Assembly: GCA_029721515.1 (NCBI GenBank)
Contig: CM056563.1
Coordinates: 15,022,454 to 15,086,453, forward strand
Direction of reading: 5' to 3'
Length of the DNA: 64,000 bases
Origin: Synanceia verrucosa
Lineage: Eukaryota > Chordata > Actinopteri > Perciformes > Synanceiidae
Shown here: positions 11,291 to 23,875 of the stretch, one piece after another
How positions within the stretch are numbered: position 1 is the stretch's first letter
How the letters are laid out: each line of letters starts with the position of its first letter
Program-made: the position numbers and the translations under genes
The notes under the pieces: generated by a model
Database searches by the model: none
What the model was told of the DNA's origin: nothing
The model's input: only the letters and a program-made list of their open reading frames with translations

Positions 11291-14200
11291 TTCAGAATAA
11301 AAGCATTATCTTGAAAAAAATGTTATGAGATGGGAAAAAAAATCTCTGTAACTAAGCAAAATCAAAATTGTCTTAACTGTATTTTTGTCTGTAGCTGTGT
11401 AAGTTATTGCTGAGTTTTTTATTCTGATAATATTGACAGGTTTCTTCTACTTATTTTGTTAAATTGCTGTAAATGGTTAAAGTGCAATTTCTATCCATGT
11501 AAAATAAAAATACAGGATTTACAACAGCCATACCATGTCCAGCAGAAGCATTTTTTTATTATCAAGTGTGTCAAATGGGTCATTTTAAAATGTAGAGACT
11601 ATTCCAAATCACAGCCATAAAGCAGTTTGATGATAAAAAGACAAATAAGGTCAGAGATCAAAGATAACACCATGGGTGACCTAGAGGGGAGGGAATAAAT
11701 ATTAACTTCCTGATTACATTTTAAGTAAATTAGTCTAATTGCATGAAGTATAATTGTTATGAATGTCAGTCAGACTATTTACTCTGGCAGATTATTTTTT
11801 AGGATACTGAGAAGAAGAAAATATATGAGTGTGGACGGACATTTGACCCAATGACAGATTTGGCACGCAAAGTGAATATTTATTCATTGTAAAATACATT
11901 TATTGAGATCTAAAACTGATGTATTGAGACAACAGGAAAACAACAAGCACCTATAATTTCCCGAAGGGAAGATGAGTCTTTGTCCCTGAATCTGTTGGGA
12001 GGTTGCTCAGTTTGTTGTTCTGAGATTACAACAGCAGGATTCACCGAGAAAAAACAAGTTCATTATTTCCAGGAGAGCTTGACAGGAGCTTGTAGTCCAC
12101 TCTGTAGCATGAACGCTCACAACTACCACTGGAACTATGTGTAGTTTTCTATCAGTCCACTGGGTGTCTATAGCAGACAATATTTTAAGTTTAGTGCTGC
12201 AAAGACATGATTTCATTTAATTTGCCTAAAATAGTAAAAGCAAACAAGCCTGTAACAACAAATATATATTGTGACATTTTTTTTGATGAATCATGTGCAG
12301 GAAAAGAAACTGTTAATTCAAATTCTTAAAAGATTGACCATTTCAACATGTCTCCATTATAAATCAACATGAGACTTTCAATCAATGCACTAATACTTCA
12401 TGAAGCATTAAAAATATTTCAACTGGGACAAATGTTTAAAAAAAAAATCCCCATAAATACAGATTTGACTTCAAAAACTTTGTCCATTTATCACTGCAGT
12501 GCTGTAATTATTTATTACAGGAAAATGATAGCAAATATAAACCAAATCAAACTAACAATAACCAAAAACATTGATTATTCTGAATCAAGTCTAAATTTAG
12601 ATGTTTTAAAATCCCCAAAGCCAAAACAAATAGTTACAAACTTTACATAATCTGTAATAAACTGTATTTCACTTTTCCTTTTTCAATTTACAGAAATGTA
12701 CTTCATCTCAGTATAAGTTATTAGGAGATCTGCTGAAAGACAATTATTTGCATGCAAACAGGAGGCATATTATTAAATAACACACTCTTAATATGAGAAC
12801 TTCACAAAACGTATGAACTGCAAACATAAACTTGGCCCCCAATATGTTGTTTTGATCATCATTTTCAATTATCATCTTGAGATATAGCAGAGCAAAATCT
12901 TCACTTCCATTTCTTTTCCCTGAATCTTATCATTGTTGAGATAGTATGTTACCAGGCTCTGGTCCAAACGTGAACATAGTCCTCTCACAAAACAACCCAG
13001 TGCACCTCTGAGGGATACATCAAGTGCATTAATACACCGCTGGTCTCCCCGAACTAAACCCCCAAATTAACACTGAGAAAGAGGAAAACAGGATCAGACA
13101 TTATCTGTACATTTTCATAAAAGCTCAAATTAAATGTAATTCAGGGAAATGGTTGCAGCTTCAATACAGTAACATATTTATTGTTGTTAAATGCCAGAGA
13201 ACACATAGGTGTTTCAGTAATAGACCAAATCAACAGTAAGCTGGCCAGAAAGGGAAGAAACATGGCAAGACTTAATAACTTCATACATGCTCAGTCGCAT
13301 GATGTTAACATACACAACAGTGGTATTAAACAATAAATAGCTTTTGTCTTTCTCAGTGAAGTTGTGAAGAAAAAAAACATAATAATAACAAAGAAATGTT
13401 CATTCTAATTTCAAGTTTGCGTTTTCCTACATTGTCATTTGAAATCCCGAATATCACAGCACATCACTGGTTCCATTTTCACCAAGTCAGTGACACAAGA
13501 GTACAAACAACACATTAAAATCCTACATATTCTACCTCGACTAGTGCCTCGCTACACTTTCTGTATGCTATGGTTAATATAAGATTCTCTTTTTTTGTCT
13601 TTTATACATGTATGTTTTTTAGTATTTCAGTCTTATAAGCTTTTAAGCCTGAACTATACATACACAGCAAATATGTACAAAATAAATTCATTGACTATAG
13701 ATTCACAAAAATGTATGGACCCTTTGGAAAGTCCAGGGTATCTCCTGTATCTTAGTAAGACAAATCCCCCATTTGTCTTCCACTGTGATCAGATATTTCA
13801 CCTTCCTATGGATAGAGCTGGTAGGAAGCAGGACACAATGAAACAAGGAGGAGGAGGAGGAGGAGGAGACAAATCAGTATGTTGGAACAGTGGCTCTCCC
13901 GTGTAATGGTGCGAAGTGGGAAGAGGATGGTGAAGTTCTCACTGAACACAGCACGACTGCCTTTTTCTACCTCAATGTCATTTAATCTATCCAGCACAGC
14001 TGACCTCGCTGGCAAAGGGATGACTAAAAAGAAACACATGAAATGTGAATAATAGTCAATCAAGGTATATTTCTTATTGTAAATGTTTCCAGAAACACAT
14101 TTTAGAGTCTGCCATGCATGAAAACAGAAAAAAACAAAACCCACAGTGGGCCAAACACAATTTGCCATAGTCAGTGAGAAAAATAAATCATCAAACAGGA

Positions 14201-14407
14201 GAAAGGTCAGTGACTATTCAGGGTTTTATGCATTTAAGGTGGATTAAAAAATTGTTGCTGGATGCTTTATTTGAGTATTATCTGGTTCTGAATTTCATTT
14301 TTCTCCTATGTCATTATAAATGTTTGGGAGAATGAGGGAAAGTGTGTGTGTCCAAGTGTTCCTGTTTATATGCTTGAATGTCTGCGTGCTTGTCGAGCCC
14401 ATTACTT
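11291..14407. other. emp2: emp2 3' side: probable long 3' UTR plus intergenic DNA
   Basis: No exon with splice sites was found. The stretch is AT-rich, nearly free of microsatellites and of the repeats common elsewhere in the window, and has several TTTATT (minus AATAAA) signals, for example around 11878-11905. Mammalian EMP2 has a long 3' UTR, so much of 11.9-14.4 kb may be transcribed. The small open frames (for example 12369-12650) lack coding features. A (GGA)n tract lies at about 13847-13868. Confidence 0.45.
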
Positions 14408-14774
14408 CTATTTGCGCTTCCTGAGCACTAGGTACATGAGGCCGCTGACGAGAGTCATAGGGAAGCTGATCCAGGCCAGGATATAGGAGGAGCCGTAGGA
14501 GCCTTCCTGGAGACTGGCCACATGGAAGCTGTTTTTCTGAGCCGTGTAGATGGACGCCGCAATCATCACACATAGACCTGCGAGGAGGAGGATGGAAATT
14601 ACAATTGAAATTCATTTACTCAGTCAGAACACTGGATACCAAAAAAAATCACAAGGTGAGACGATGACAGTAAAAGTTCTGCCATCCTTCCACCAATGCG
14701 AGGAAAGTTAAGATTACAGATTTGTGTTGGAACTCAACCCGAAAACAAAACAACAACACATTGATGTGTGTGTG

Positions 14775-14806
<32 letters not shown>

Positions 14807-15105
14807 GGCGTGTTTTGCCGAACATATGGGGACATAAGTCTGATAACACACTCACATTGTGGGGACTCACGCTGACAATGTGGGGACTCACCGTACTTAT
14901 GGGGGACAAAGTGCAGGTCCCCATAATGTAAACTGTTAGATTTCAGGCTGAAGACTTTGAGAACATTTAATGTTACTGTAAGGTTAGACTTTGGTTAGGG
15001 TTAGGATTAGGATTACATGGGTAGTGGATATGGTTAGGGTCAAGGGAAGTGTCTAGGAAATGAATGCAAGTCAATGTAAAGTCCCCATAATACACAAATA
15101 CACAG

Positions 15106-15151
<46 letters not shown>

Positions 15152-16055
15152 CTGTGTGTGTGTGTTACTCACAGCCCAAAAGCTGGATAATAGCTGTGAA
15201 AATGAATCTATCCCCCTGCTGGAGCCTGAAGAGCTGAAGGATGAAGACGAAGAAGCTGACACAACATAAAATGGTGGCCAGGATCATCGTGGCCTGGACA
15301 GCCTGCAGATAAGCTGAGGAGAGAGGAGGTGTGACATTCACAAACACTTTACAGTACACACTCACACACAGGCTAAGGTGTCGTCCACACAACAACAGAA
15401 TTCTGTGAATCTGACAAACTTGAATACAGATTCTGCCTTGCAGACAGACAACTCCAGCGTTGTCGGAGACCCACAACGGTATTTTCTGACAACGGCTTTA
15501 AAAGTGAGAAGATCTGATGATGCCATTTCGGAGTTGCAGTGTGTACCCGGCGTGCTAATGATGACATCACATAACAAGGACTTCATGCACATGCTCATTG
15601 AATTCTTTCGTTATTTTTCGTGGGACTCTCTGTGTTTCTGTGCAGCGCAACCTATGAGCGTGGCATTTTCCATCCTTCTCACTTGTTATCACGTTGCTGT
15701 GTAGACAGAAATACTTCAAGCAACGTTGCGACAAGCGTTATCGTGCCATTGTCGTGTGAAAGGAGCCTAAGAAGTTAAACATGGCCTTACCTGCTTCAGC
15801 AGTATGGCTGTTCTCCACAGGATAGCAGGTGGAGTTACAGGAGTACCACAGGTCGGCATAGATCACATCTCGCCCAGGTGGCGACACCACCCACCACGCC
15901 TACATCAGGGAGGGACGCAAGATGAAAAAGTCTGCTTCTCTGTGTCGAGTGTGTGACCGTATTTGGCTTGTACTCACATTATGGATGGTTGCAACAAAGA
16001 GGAGGATCACTGCAGCCAGATGGAAGAGGATGATGAAGGCTAAGATGATCAACAT
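14408..16055 (-). CDS. emp2: Epithelial membrane protein 2, 4 coding exons, 165 aa
   Basis: EMP2 is a PMP22/EMP/claudin-superfamily tetraspan plasma-membrane protein that influences integrin, caveolin and FAK signalling. Coding exons: 16055-15978 (MLIILAFIILFHLAAVILL...), 15899-15791, 15313-15173 and 14577-14408. All phases agree. The length is close to human EMP2 (167 aa). Four membrane segments are visible: residues 2-23, about 68-88, 98-117 and 142-161. The first extracellular loop carries the family signature DLWYSCNSTC, with the claudin-type W...C...C and an N-glycosylation site (NST). The C-terminus SGLMYLVLRKRK matches the conserved EMP2 tail. The 5' UTR exon was not found; an acceptor just upstream of the ATG (...CTGACCAG) implies it lies farther right. 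Intron 2 contains a hAT-like MITE, and intron 3 a GT repeat plus a fish 'tggggac' repeat. Confidence 0.93.
14765..15168. repeat. Two (GT)n tracts flanking a TGGGGAC / GGTTAGGG dispersed repeat in emp2 intron 3
   Basis: (GT)n runs at 14765-14807 and about 15109-15168 bracket a block with three TGGGGAC units, 'ggtccccataatgtaaac', 'ggttagggttaggattagg' and 'aagtccccataatacac'. The GGGGAC and GTCCCC ends are complementary, suggesting a small inverted-repeat element flanked by microsatellites. The GTTAGG stretch is short and imperfect, so it is not telomeric DNA. Confidence 0.65.
15372..15770 (+). mobile_element. Non-autonomous hAT-like element (family B), copy 2
   Basis: Inverted relative of the element at 5387-5782. 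Left end 'ggctaaggtgtcgtccacac'; right end 'gtgtgaaaggagcctaag'. It lies in emp2 intron 2. The open frames on both strands here come from the element, not from emp2. Confidence 0.65.
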
Positions 16056-16817
16056 GGCTGCCCTTCTGTCTGGTCAGGCCAGTAAAATATCTCACAGGCC
16101 GCTTCAGCGATAGTAGTAGCAGTCCTGCTGGATGTCTGCTTGTGTGTTTATGCAGGTTGCAGGACGATAGTCAGGGGTGGATCAAGGTTCTTCACATGAA
16201 AGGAATCTAATGGGAGCAACATATATGTAATACTTTAATAACACACACAAACAAGATGAAGATGACACCTTTGGAAGGTGTGTTATCAGCACACACAAAC
16301 ATGAAACACACATCAAACTAAGGCCCGATGCTTGGCTCTGCAACTCATGAGAAACTGCAGAAAGCATATTCATATTTACCATTTAGACATTTTAGGGATT
16401 CCCTTAAATGCAAATTATACTACAAGAAAAAGTTACTCAGTTATTCAAACTGTGAAAGTTTTGGTTTACCTTGTACAGATAAGAGAAATAAATATAATGA
16501 ACAAATAAGTCTTTGTACGTTTATTTGTTGGATGGTTCAATACAAAAAATATGCAAGACATATGCAGCATCAATGCACAGTTCATTCGATAAAATAACTG
16601 AGAGGAGATGCAAATAGTAGGAAGACAATTCAAGTAGAGGTTATATGCACTTATAAAACATTTTACATCTGCAAGCAATTACCAAAATAAAACACGTCCA
16701 AACAACTGTGAAGAAGCAGCCAGAGGAAATAAGTGTAGTCTCAACATCTTCCCTCAAATTATAGAAAACGCTGCTGAGATGTGAGATGAGGCGTGTGTCT
16801 ATATGAACACCAAACCC

Positions 16818-16821
16818 TGTG

Positions 16822-16862
<41 letters not shown>

Positions 16863-16864
16863 GT
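16818..16864. repeat. (GT)n microsatellite
   Basis: About 23 GT units with two GC substitutions, upstream of emp2. Confidence 0.95.
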
Positions 16865-17739
16865 GAGTGCAGTATGTGGGAGTGTGGTGTTTATCCTGCA
16901 CTGATTCAAGGCCCTAATCCTGACTAGGACGTGTTGATAGAAGGAGTTGACTGTTTGGATCTGGTAACGGGTCAGTCAGTGCTGCTTTGTTGTAATATGC
17001 TATGTTAGCACAGCAGATCATTTCATCCAGTGGTGCCAAGAATGCTAATAATGATGCATAAGAGGGTCAAAGGTCACCTCAAATTAAAGACACTTAAAAT
17101 CTTGGGTCAAGTACTTATTTCTTTCTTAATTTTTGCAGAATGCCCTTAGTGTTTGTGGCATTATAACACAACCCAAATGTCCAGAAGACTGTGGCTTCAG
17201 ACAGTCATAACAAAACAATATGTTTGTGTGCCTCCGATTAAGATACGATCGTCTGCTGAAGCCTTAAGAAACAGGACTAATTCAATGGCCAATCTTACTC
17301 TTTCCAGTATTTTTGTTTATTTTTTGCTTGCTTTCCTGTTTGTGCTCACATATACTACTGGGAACTGTGTTGATGGGGAAAATCCATTACAATACTTTGC
17401 TTTGCTCAGTATGTAAAACACTTCATCAGCATCAGTCTCTTTAACATTCATAGTGCTACATATAATAACACAAGGCAAGAATATGAAGTCTAGAATAGAT
17501 CTATTTCACACTAAACTCCAGCACTGTTTTAAATGCTGATTTTTAACCTAGTATGACTGCAGAGTAAAGGTTTCAGCTGCTTGCTCTCTGTGTACACATT
17601 AAACTACCCTGTGGGGATAACAGCACAGAAAATTGCACACACCTATGAGTTTGATATGAGTAAGTGGCTAAACTCCCACCAAAGTCATTCAGAAGCTGAG
17701 CAGGCAGAGGCACCAACATGTTTAAAAGCACATGTGAGT

Positions 17740-17740
<1 letters not shown>

Positions 17741-17788
<48 letters not shown>
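17741..17788. repeat. (CA)n microsatellite
   Basis: 24 uninterrupted CA units. Confidence 0.97.
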
Positions 17789-17791
<3 letters not shown>

Positions 17792-18939
17792 CCAGACAGC
17801 AGAGGAATTAGCTCTCTCAGCCAAAATGGAGTCGCAGTAAAAACAGCCTCTCCCCGCCAACAGGAAGTAGGCCACAGTTTTTGTGTGTGAGCATGTGGCT
17901 GTGGGGTGTGCTAGAGGATATAGGCCCTCTCTGAGTTGGGGGGAAGGGAATAAATATTGAGGAAGGAGGTGAGGACACATCAAACATAAACCTTACACTT
18001 TGATGGGGATGTAAACAGCAACTATTTAGCCTCCAGCCTGATGTTAAAGCTCTGAGAATGAAACAGTATGCACCAATGGCAACACACACTTTAACTCACA
18101 CCTGAACCGTGTCCAAAAAATTGTATATCACTCAAGTGGAGCAGAAATTGAGCTTGTACAAACCTACATTTGATGTAGATGAATGTGTTTCTGACATCTG
18201 AGATGTGAAGAAAGACAGAGACAGTATTAGTAGTTTCCTGCGTTTTTGAATGACTTGTCTTTAACATAGCCTGAGAGTTCATGTAATTTGCATGGTTAAA
18301 TTTAATATATGTTTTATTTATTTAGGATATTTTAACATTATTTTTCACATTCACATTTAAAAGTTAATTGTTCTTTGAAGGTGTGTTTTTCCATTATTAT
18401 GCTATCATTATTGTTACTATGCTATCATTACTTCAAAATTACTTGGCTTAAAATGACAATAATATTGTTTGTTGTATCATTGTCCAACAAAAGTAAATCC
18501 CGATAGGTCTAGTTTCCAATCCAAAACAGCTGTACATTAGAAAACATCTACATTTTCTGAGGATGTGTGTGCGCATACAGGGTAATAATGTGTCAGTGGC
18601 AGGTCACACTGGATTGAAATGTGAGCTGCAACCTTATTTTTAGGACTGACAGCGGCGTGCTGGAGGTCTTGACTTTTGCAGCTCAATAAATTCCCAGAAA
18701 ATGTGCTTATTATAACAATTCACAATCATGGTGTCTCTAGGGCAGCCAGTCACACTTTATGTTTGATGACACTAGTGAGGAGAACACAATGGAGGGGATA
18801 GTGTTGGAAAGACAGACAAGCCAAGTGAAATACCATCAATTTAATTCAGTATGTCTGTTGCAAAGCATCCCTTTGGTATTTGAGTCTAAACCAACCTGCA
18901 GGAACATTCTTTGGAGCAGCAAGTAATCCCCTAGACATC

Positions 18940-18944
<5 letters not shown>

Positions 18945-18992
<48 letters not shown>
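18945..18992. repeat. (CA)n microsatellite
   Basis: 24 CA units, uninterrupted. Confidence 0.97.
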
Positions 18993-18994
<2 letters not shown>

Positions 18995-19560
18995 GGCTGG
19001 ATCTGATACTATCTGCAGCTGCTTTCTCGTCTCGGCAGAGAGGAGACGAAGGGAGGAGCTGAAAACAAAAACAAGAGCGTACTCACATGCTGATGTACAC
19101 ACACTTAACCTTAAACATACAGCCTGCTAAGAAACTCACAAAAATGAGAGATTCTCAGACACAGTTGAGAAAATTAAAGTTAATTTAAACGATGTAGACC
19201 GCAGACGTAAAGGCCTGGTGATGACTGACAGAGCAGTATTTACCACTTGTGTAAAGTATGTTCTCATGCCTTTTGCGAGTGCTTGTATTTACTGATTTAC
19301 TGCTGTGATTGTCCAAACTGTAGTTTGTCCATTCAAAATGTCAAAAAAAAACCTTTTGAAATGTTGGAAAAAAGACATGAGGGGCAATTTTTTTTGCAAA
19401 TAACCTAACCTAAACTGGTCAGACGTTGATGGTACAGACTACGCTTTGACCATGGCTGTGGAGCCCTGTATTCCTTAGGAAAGGTGTTGCCTTGCAGAGG
19501 TTTCACTCAGCTCTGATAGTAAAGTGTGAAACTCACCTCTGACACAAGGCGACAGCTGCA

Positions 19561-19561
<1 letters not shown>

Positions 19562-19593
<32 letters not shown>
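19562..19593. repeat. (CA)n microsatellite
   Basis: 16 CA units. Confidence 0.95.
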
Positions 19594-19595
<2 letters not shown>

Positions 19596-19987
19596 ATGAC
19601 AGATATTTCGTGCCTTATCTATCAAAATAGACATTCGCACTCACTGAGGGGTTTCCTCAGCTGTGGCGTGTCAATCAGCACAACAAGTCCTCATCATCCA
19701 AGTTAGAGACGGTCCTGTGTTCATTAGACATCACTCAGGTCATTAATAAAATCATCTGGACGCTGATGTTTTTAAGTGCTATAAATAGTGGGCTTATATC
19801 TGCTTTACTAAGATAAAAAGACACCAAGACATCGGTGGCTTTTATCCACAGCAGCAGCATTACACTCATTACTTAAATTATATATTTATTATAATTTAGA
19901 CGTTGTGTAGACACCACATGCTGTGAAGCAGCTTTTCACATGTTATTTAATGGCACAGCTTCAAGCAACAAAAGGTAACAAACAGTA

Positions 19988-20400
19988 TTAACCCTTTATG
20001 GCCTATCATAGAGCAAGTCTGCCAGAGCATTTTTTATATTCCAAAATATAATCTATAATATAATCTCTATGCGTGCCTATACATGAGCATATATATCTTG
20101 GTATAAGATCACGTTCATTCATAAAAGTGCAATAAACAACAGCTAAACGGAAAATCACGTAATACTTTACACACACAGTGTGATGACATAAATTCCAATG
20201 TAGGAAAAGGGGTTTACTGCAAACTCATTAGTGGATTGAAACAGCATTCTGGGAAATCTTGAATGCATGATATGTAAGTTTAACTCCTCCAGTTTTTTTA
20301 GATGTAAAAATAAATATTGCTTTATCTGATGTGGTTGCAATAATAAAGTTGTTATGCAAATGGAAGCGGCGGCGCTCCCGTATAGGTCTCAAAGGGTTAA
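19988..20400. mobile_element. TTAA-flanked piggyBac-type MITE
   Basis: The left end reads TTAACCCTTTATGGCC. The right end reads GGTCTCAAAGGGTTAA, whose complement is TTAACCCTTTGAGACC. TTAA flanks and a CCCTTT start are hallmarks of piggyBac-superfamily elements. The 413-bp interior has no transposase frame, so this is a non-autonomous derivative. Confidence 0.7.
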
Positions 20401-20920
20401 AGCCCCTCTGTGTGGGAATTACTCCCATCTAGTGGTGAGGTGGTGTACTGCACACAATGAATATTGTTCTTCAGCCCGCCCCTTCTCTTAGTGCTCATTT
20501 CATTCTACGGTTGCCGAGGGTGAACATTTGCGATATGGAGAGATTTCTTCGAGATGGCATCCGCAAATACAACTTCTACTAGCATTCTCTCAGATGAAGA
20601 GGTCAGTGTAGTGAAATTGTTATTACTGTATTCTAGCATTTTAGTCCACCAGATAAATCACACTCTCAGGTAAAAGGTAAATGGAAAAGGCGTTTTTACC
20701 TGGTTGTCCCCTCCCAGGACCTTTAGTTTTAAGATGGCGACGCAACATGACGACCTACATTGGCTACACCAACACAATGTATTTATAAGTGACAAATATA
20801 AAGACTGTCAGAACACTGCAGTTTTTTTTGTGGAGGTAATCACTCACGAATGAGGTAATACTTTTAAATGATTAAAAACTAAAACTGTTAATAGACAACT
20901 TGCAACATTACGAGGGGGGG
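20401..20920. other. CpG-containing stretch between two MITEs, possibly repeat-derived
   Basis: Includes 'ccatctagtggtgaggtgg', a motif frequent in fish repeats. ATG-initiated short frames begin at about 20534 (MERFLRDGIRKYNFY) and 20553 (MASANTTSTSILSDEE followed by GTCAGT), and 'aagatggcgacgc' lies near 20732. The second frame could be read as a first exon with a donor, but no downstream exons were found on this strand. I regard it as a dead promoter/exon fragment or repeat. Confidence 0.3.
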
Positions 20921-20922
20921 CT

Positions 20923-21448
20923 TTAAAGGAACAGTATATAGGATTGTGGCCAAAACTGGTACTGCAATCACTTTCAAATTACTGTAGAGTGGTGTCTCCC
21001 CTCTCCCTCCCCCCTGACTAGAGGTTGCCAGCTAGGCTGTAGTATCCAACAGGAGAGGAAAGTCTTACAGTGAATGAAAAGCAGCCACTTTGGGCATCAA
21101 CAAGGATACTTAGAAGGAGTGAAATGTGCCGGAGGAGAGCTGTGGAGGGATGGGGTTGTGTGAGTGGAGCTCCGGGGTGGGGGAAGTGGGTCTGTGATCC
21201 GTGGTGCAGAGTGCTGCTGCCTGGCCACTTTTAGCCGTCTCCATCTTTCAAAGGCATCTCCTATACAAATCCTTGTTTTATTTTCAGTGATTTGTAGTCC
21301 GTAAAAGATTTTTGGAATGCAAATATTTTGGCTGTACTGTTGTTGGTGAGTTCAGTATGTTATATGAACATTCCTGAGCTTCTGTGACATATTTAGGATG
21401 ATTTTAGGGCCAGTTGCTTTAGATTTCTTACATATTGTACCTTTAAGC
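20923..21448. mobile_element. MITE with TTAAAGGAACAGTATATAGG termini
   Basis: Left end TTTAAAGGAACAGTATATAG; right end 'cttacatattgtacctttaa', whose complement is TTAAAGGTACAATATGTAAG. These imperfect terminal inverted repeats enclose about 525 bp without a transposase frame. A related left end, 'ttaaaggaccagtgtgtaag', occurs at about 47932. Confidence 0.7.
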
Positions 21449-21802
21449 TTAAGACAGCAAATCCACTTAGGTTTAGGAAACACATCTAATTACTGAAGTA
21501 AAATATGTGGGTGAACAACAACAACGACTCAACAACCACTTGTCCTGTCATTTTACTGGATGCACCTTGTTGTGTTTGTTGTTCTTCTTGTCACAGTTGT
21601 CCCTTGTGTTTGACTTTCAGCAACTCTGTCACATGACTAATTAGACACAAATATAAAGAAAAAAAAAACGAAGGATAACAAAGGTAGGCTGACAGATCGT
21701 ATCAGACTCAAGCCACCTCTCTCGACACGCTGACAAACAGGCTGCCATTCCTGCTCTCCACTCAGCCTTATAATAGGAGGCTGGGGGACTCGCTACGAGA
21801 GG

Positions 21803-21806
<4 letters not shown>

Positions 21807-21854
<48 letters not shown>
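21807..21854. repeat. (GT)n microsatellite
   Basis: 24 GT units. Confidence 0.97.
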
Positions 21855-21856
<2 letters not shown>

Positions 21857-23610
21857 AAGCGTGTACGCGCCGACTGATTCCCTTGCGTGGTGGAAAATGC
21901 TGACTTTTAATGTCCTTTTTTTTACTCCTTTCATAAAACACAAAGCCACAGACTTAACTGGGCCTCTGAATCTCACTCCCCCATCTCTCTCACTGTCCCA
22001 CTCTGTCTTTCCCTGTATGTCTCTGTCTGTCTTTAGCCATGGAAAAACTGATTGAGGAAGAGAAAAGGCAGGAAGGTTTCCAACGGGGCCCTCTGGCCCC
22101 TCATGAGGTGGTACAGCTGAGACTCAATGTGCAACATTTTCTCTTCCAAACCCTCAGTCTGGATTACTTGTACATTGGATAATTAATCTTGAGTGCCTCA
22201 TTTTGTTTTTCATGAGAATTTATATAATAATATATTATAAATTCACTGCATCATTTTTAACTGACACCTCAATTTGTATTTTATTCCATGAGGTCAGAAC
22301 AGAACAGCACAGATCTAAATGAAATTTAGAAAATCCAACAAAACAACTTCTCTTAGTTTTTCTTTAGGGAACAATAAAAGTGGCAATTTCCAGTAATGGC
22401 TCAGAAAAAAAGTAAAATGTGTCTCTTTTCATGATAATTTGCACAGTATTTTGTTAGGCGTGTCATTGTGTTGACGGTGAGCCAACACAAACCATCCACT
22501 GATGATAACAGCGAGATGCAACCAAAAGCTCTGGCTGGCAAGAGCACCTCAAATTACAACTCTATTTTCCAAGATCAAGAATGAACCCTGGTTATTTTTG
22601 CTTTTTGTGCCACCTAATCACAAAATCCTAGCGTAGGTATGTGTATACGACAACAGTAGCTGAGCTGAGGCTTATTTTTGGAGAAAACACAAAAGGCACA
22701 TCTTCCCTGGAGTGAAGCCAGTGACCAAACAAAGCTTTGTTTAAGGAAAAGCAAACAAAGAACCTTCTGGTTTTAAGATGCAGGCTACAAAATGAGGAGT
22801 CATCAAAGTAGCAGTAGAGCAAGTAGAGAATTATAATTAGGACCAGACTGCCCAGTGTGACAAATATAATCCTCAACATTATGGATTTTCAAGAGTCCTT
22901 CTCTTAACAAGAGAAACAAACCACAGTACAACCAAGATGAAAGATACTGGAACAGTTTTGCTATTTGCACATCTTTACCACCAGCAAGCCAAATATTTGA
23001 CAGTTTGGCTTGCAGGTGTCACCAGAGCATACATCATGGTGGCTGTGTCCCAATGTGGGGGCTAGATCAGTTCACATTTCTGGGCCAAATATTGAATAAA
23101 TGTGGCTGTCCCGTGCCATGTTTCTTTCAAACACAGACAAGAAACATAGCCGTTTAAAAGTGTAATGCACATCGAACTGAAATTTCTGAAAGTTAACAGA
23201 TATAAATGGTTCATTATAAGGAAGCAAAAACTCCACAATAATTATTTGCAGGTGAGTGTATGCTAAAGAAAACATACATATTAATATTAAACTCCATTTC
23301 TGACCCTTAAATATAACACACTGTTCTGTTATATTGTAATTCAAAATGTGGAAAATGGATTATTACTATGTACAAATGATGCATTCAGAACATTTTTTCC
23401 CATAATGGTCATGAGACTGTTTTAGTAGTGGCAACACAGACCTAATAACCTGACGAAATCACTCAGTCCAGCTGCATTATTCACATAAAGTTATGAAACA
23501 CTGGTTGCTTCGAAATAAATATTTGAGTTGTTGACTTTTGTGAATACCAGGAGAGACTGGAGAATCATTCATTGTTCTGCACAATGACGCCTAGTCTTGC
23601 AAAGTAGTAC

Positions 23611-23646
<36 letters not shown>

Positions 23647-23807
23647 TATGTGTGTGTGAAAGAGAGACATTCCTCTGTCAGGAATAAGGAGCAAATTGAC
23701 AAATGCACACATCCAGACACACATGCACAAAACTGTTTTCCTGCTGTGTTTAAAGACTTCCCCCTGACGCAGGAATTCTTTCATGTTGGACACTAACATG
23801 GTTTGTT

Positions 23808-23874
<67 letters not shown>
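23611..23874. repeat. Paired (GT)n microsatellites
   Basis: GT runs at 23611-23644 and 23809-23874 (about 33 units) separated by 165 bp of unique sequence. The overlapping minus-strand frame with long Thr-His runs is an artefact. Confidence 0.95.

Positions 23875-23875
<1 letters not shown>

Larger units (their letters stand above)
16056..19987. other. Gene-free stretch upstream of emp2
   Basis: No supported exon was found. CA/GT microsatellites occur at 16818-16864, 17741-17788, 18945-18992 and 19562-19593. The emp2 5' UTR exon and promoter should lie in this interval or farther right but cannot be placed by eye. Confidence 0.45.

Noticed and set aside
12369..12650. 93-codon plus-strand frame
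   Set aside because: AT-rich Ile/Asn/Lys/Thr composition typical of non-coding DNA, in the probable emp2 3' UTR region on the opposite strand.
14990..15030. Telomere-like GTTAGGGTTAGG string
   Set aside because: Only two to three imperfect units within a dispersed fish repeat; not an interstitial telomere.
17573..17983. 136-codon minus-strand frame
   Set aside because: It runs through a CA repeat (Cys-Val run) with no domain or splice support.
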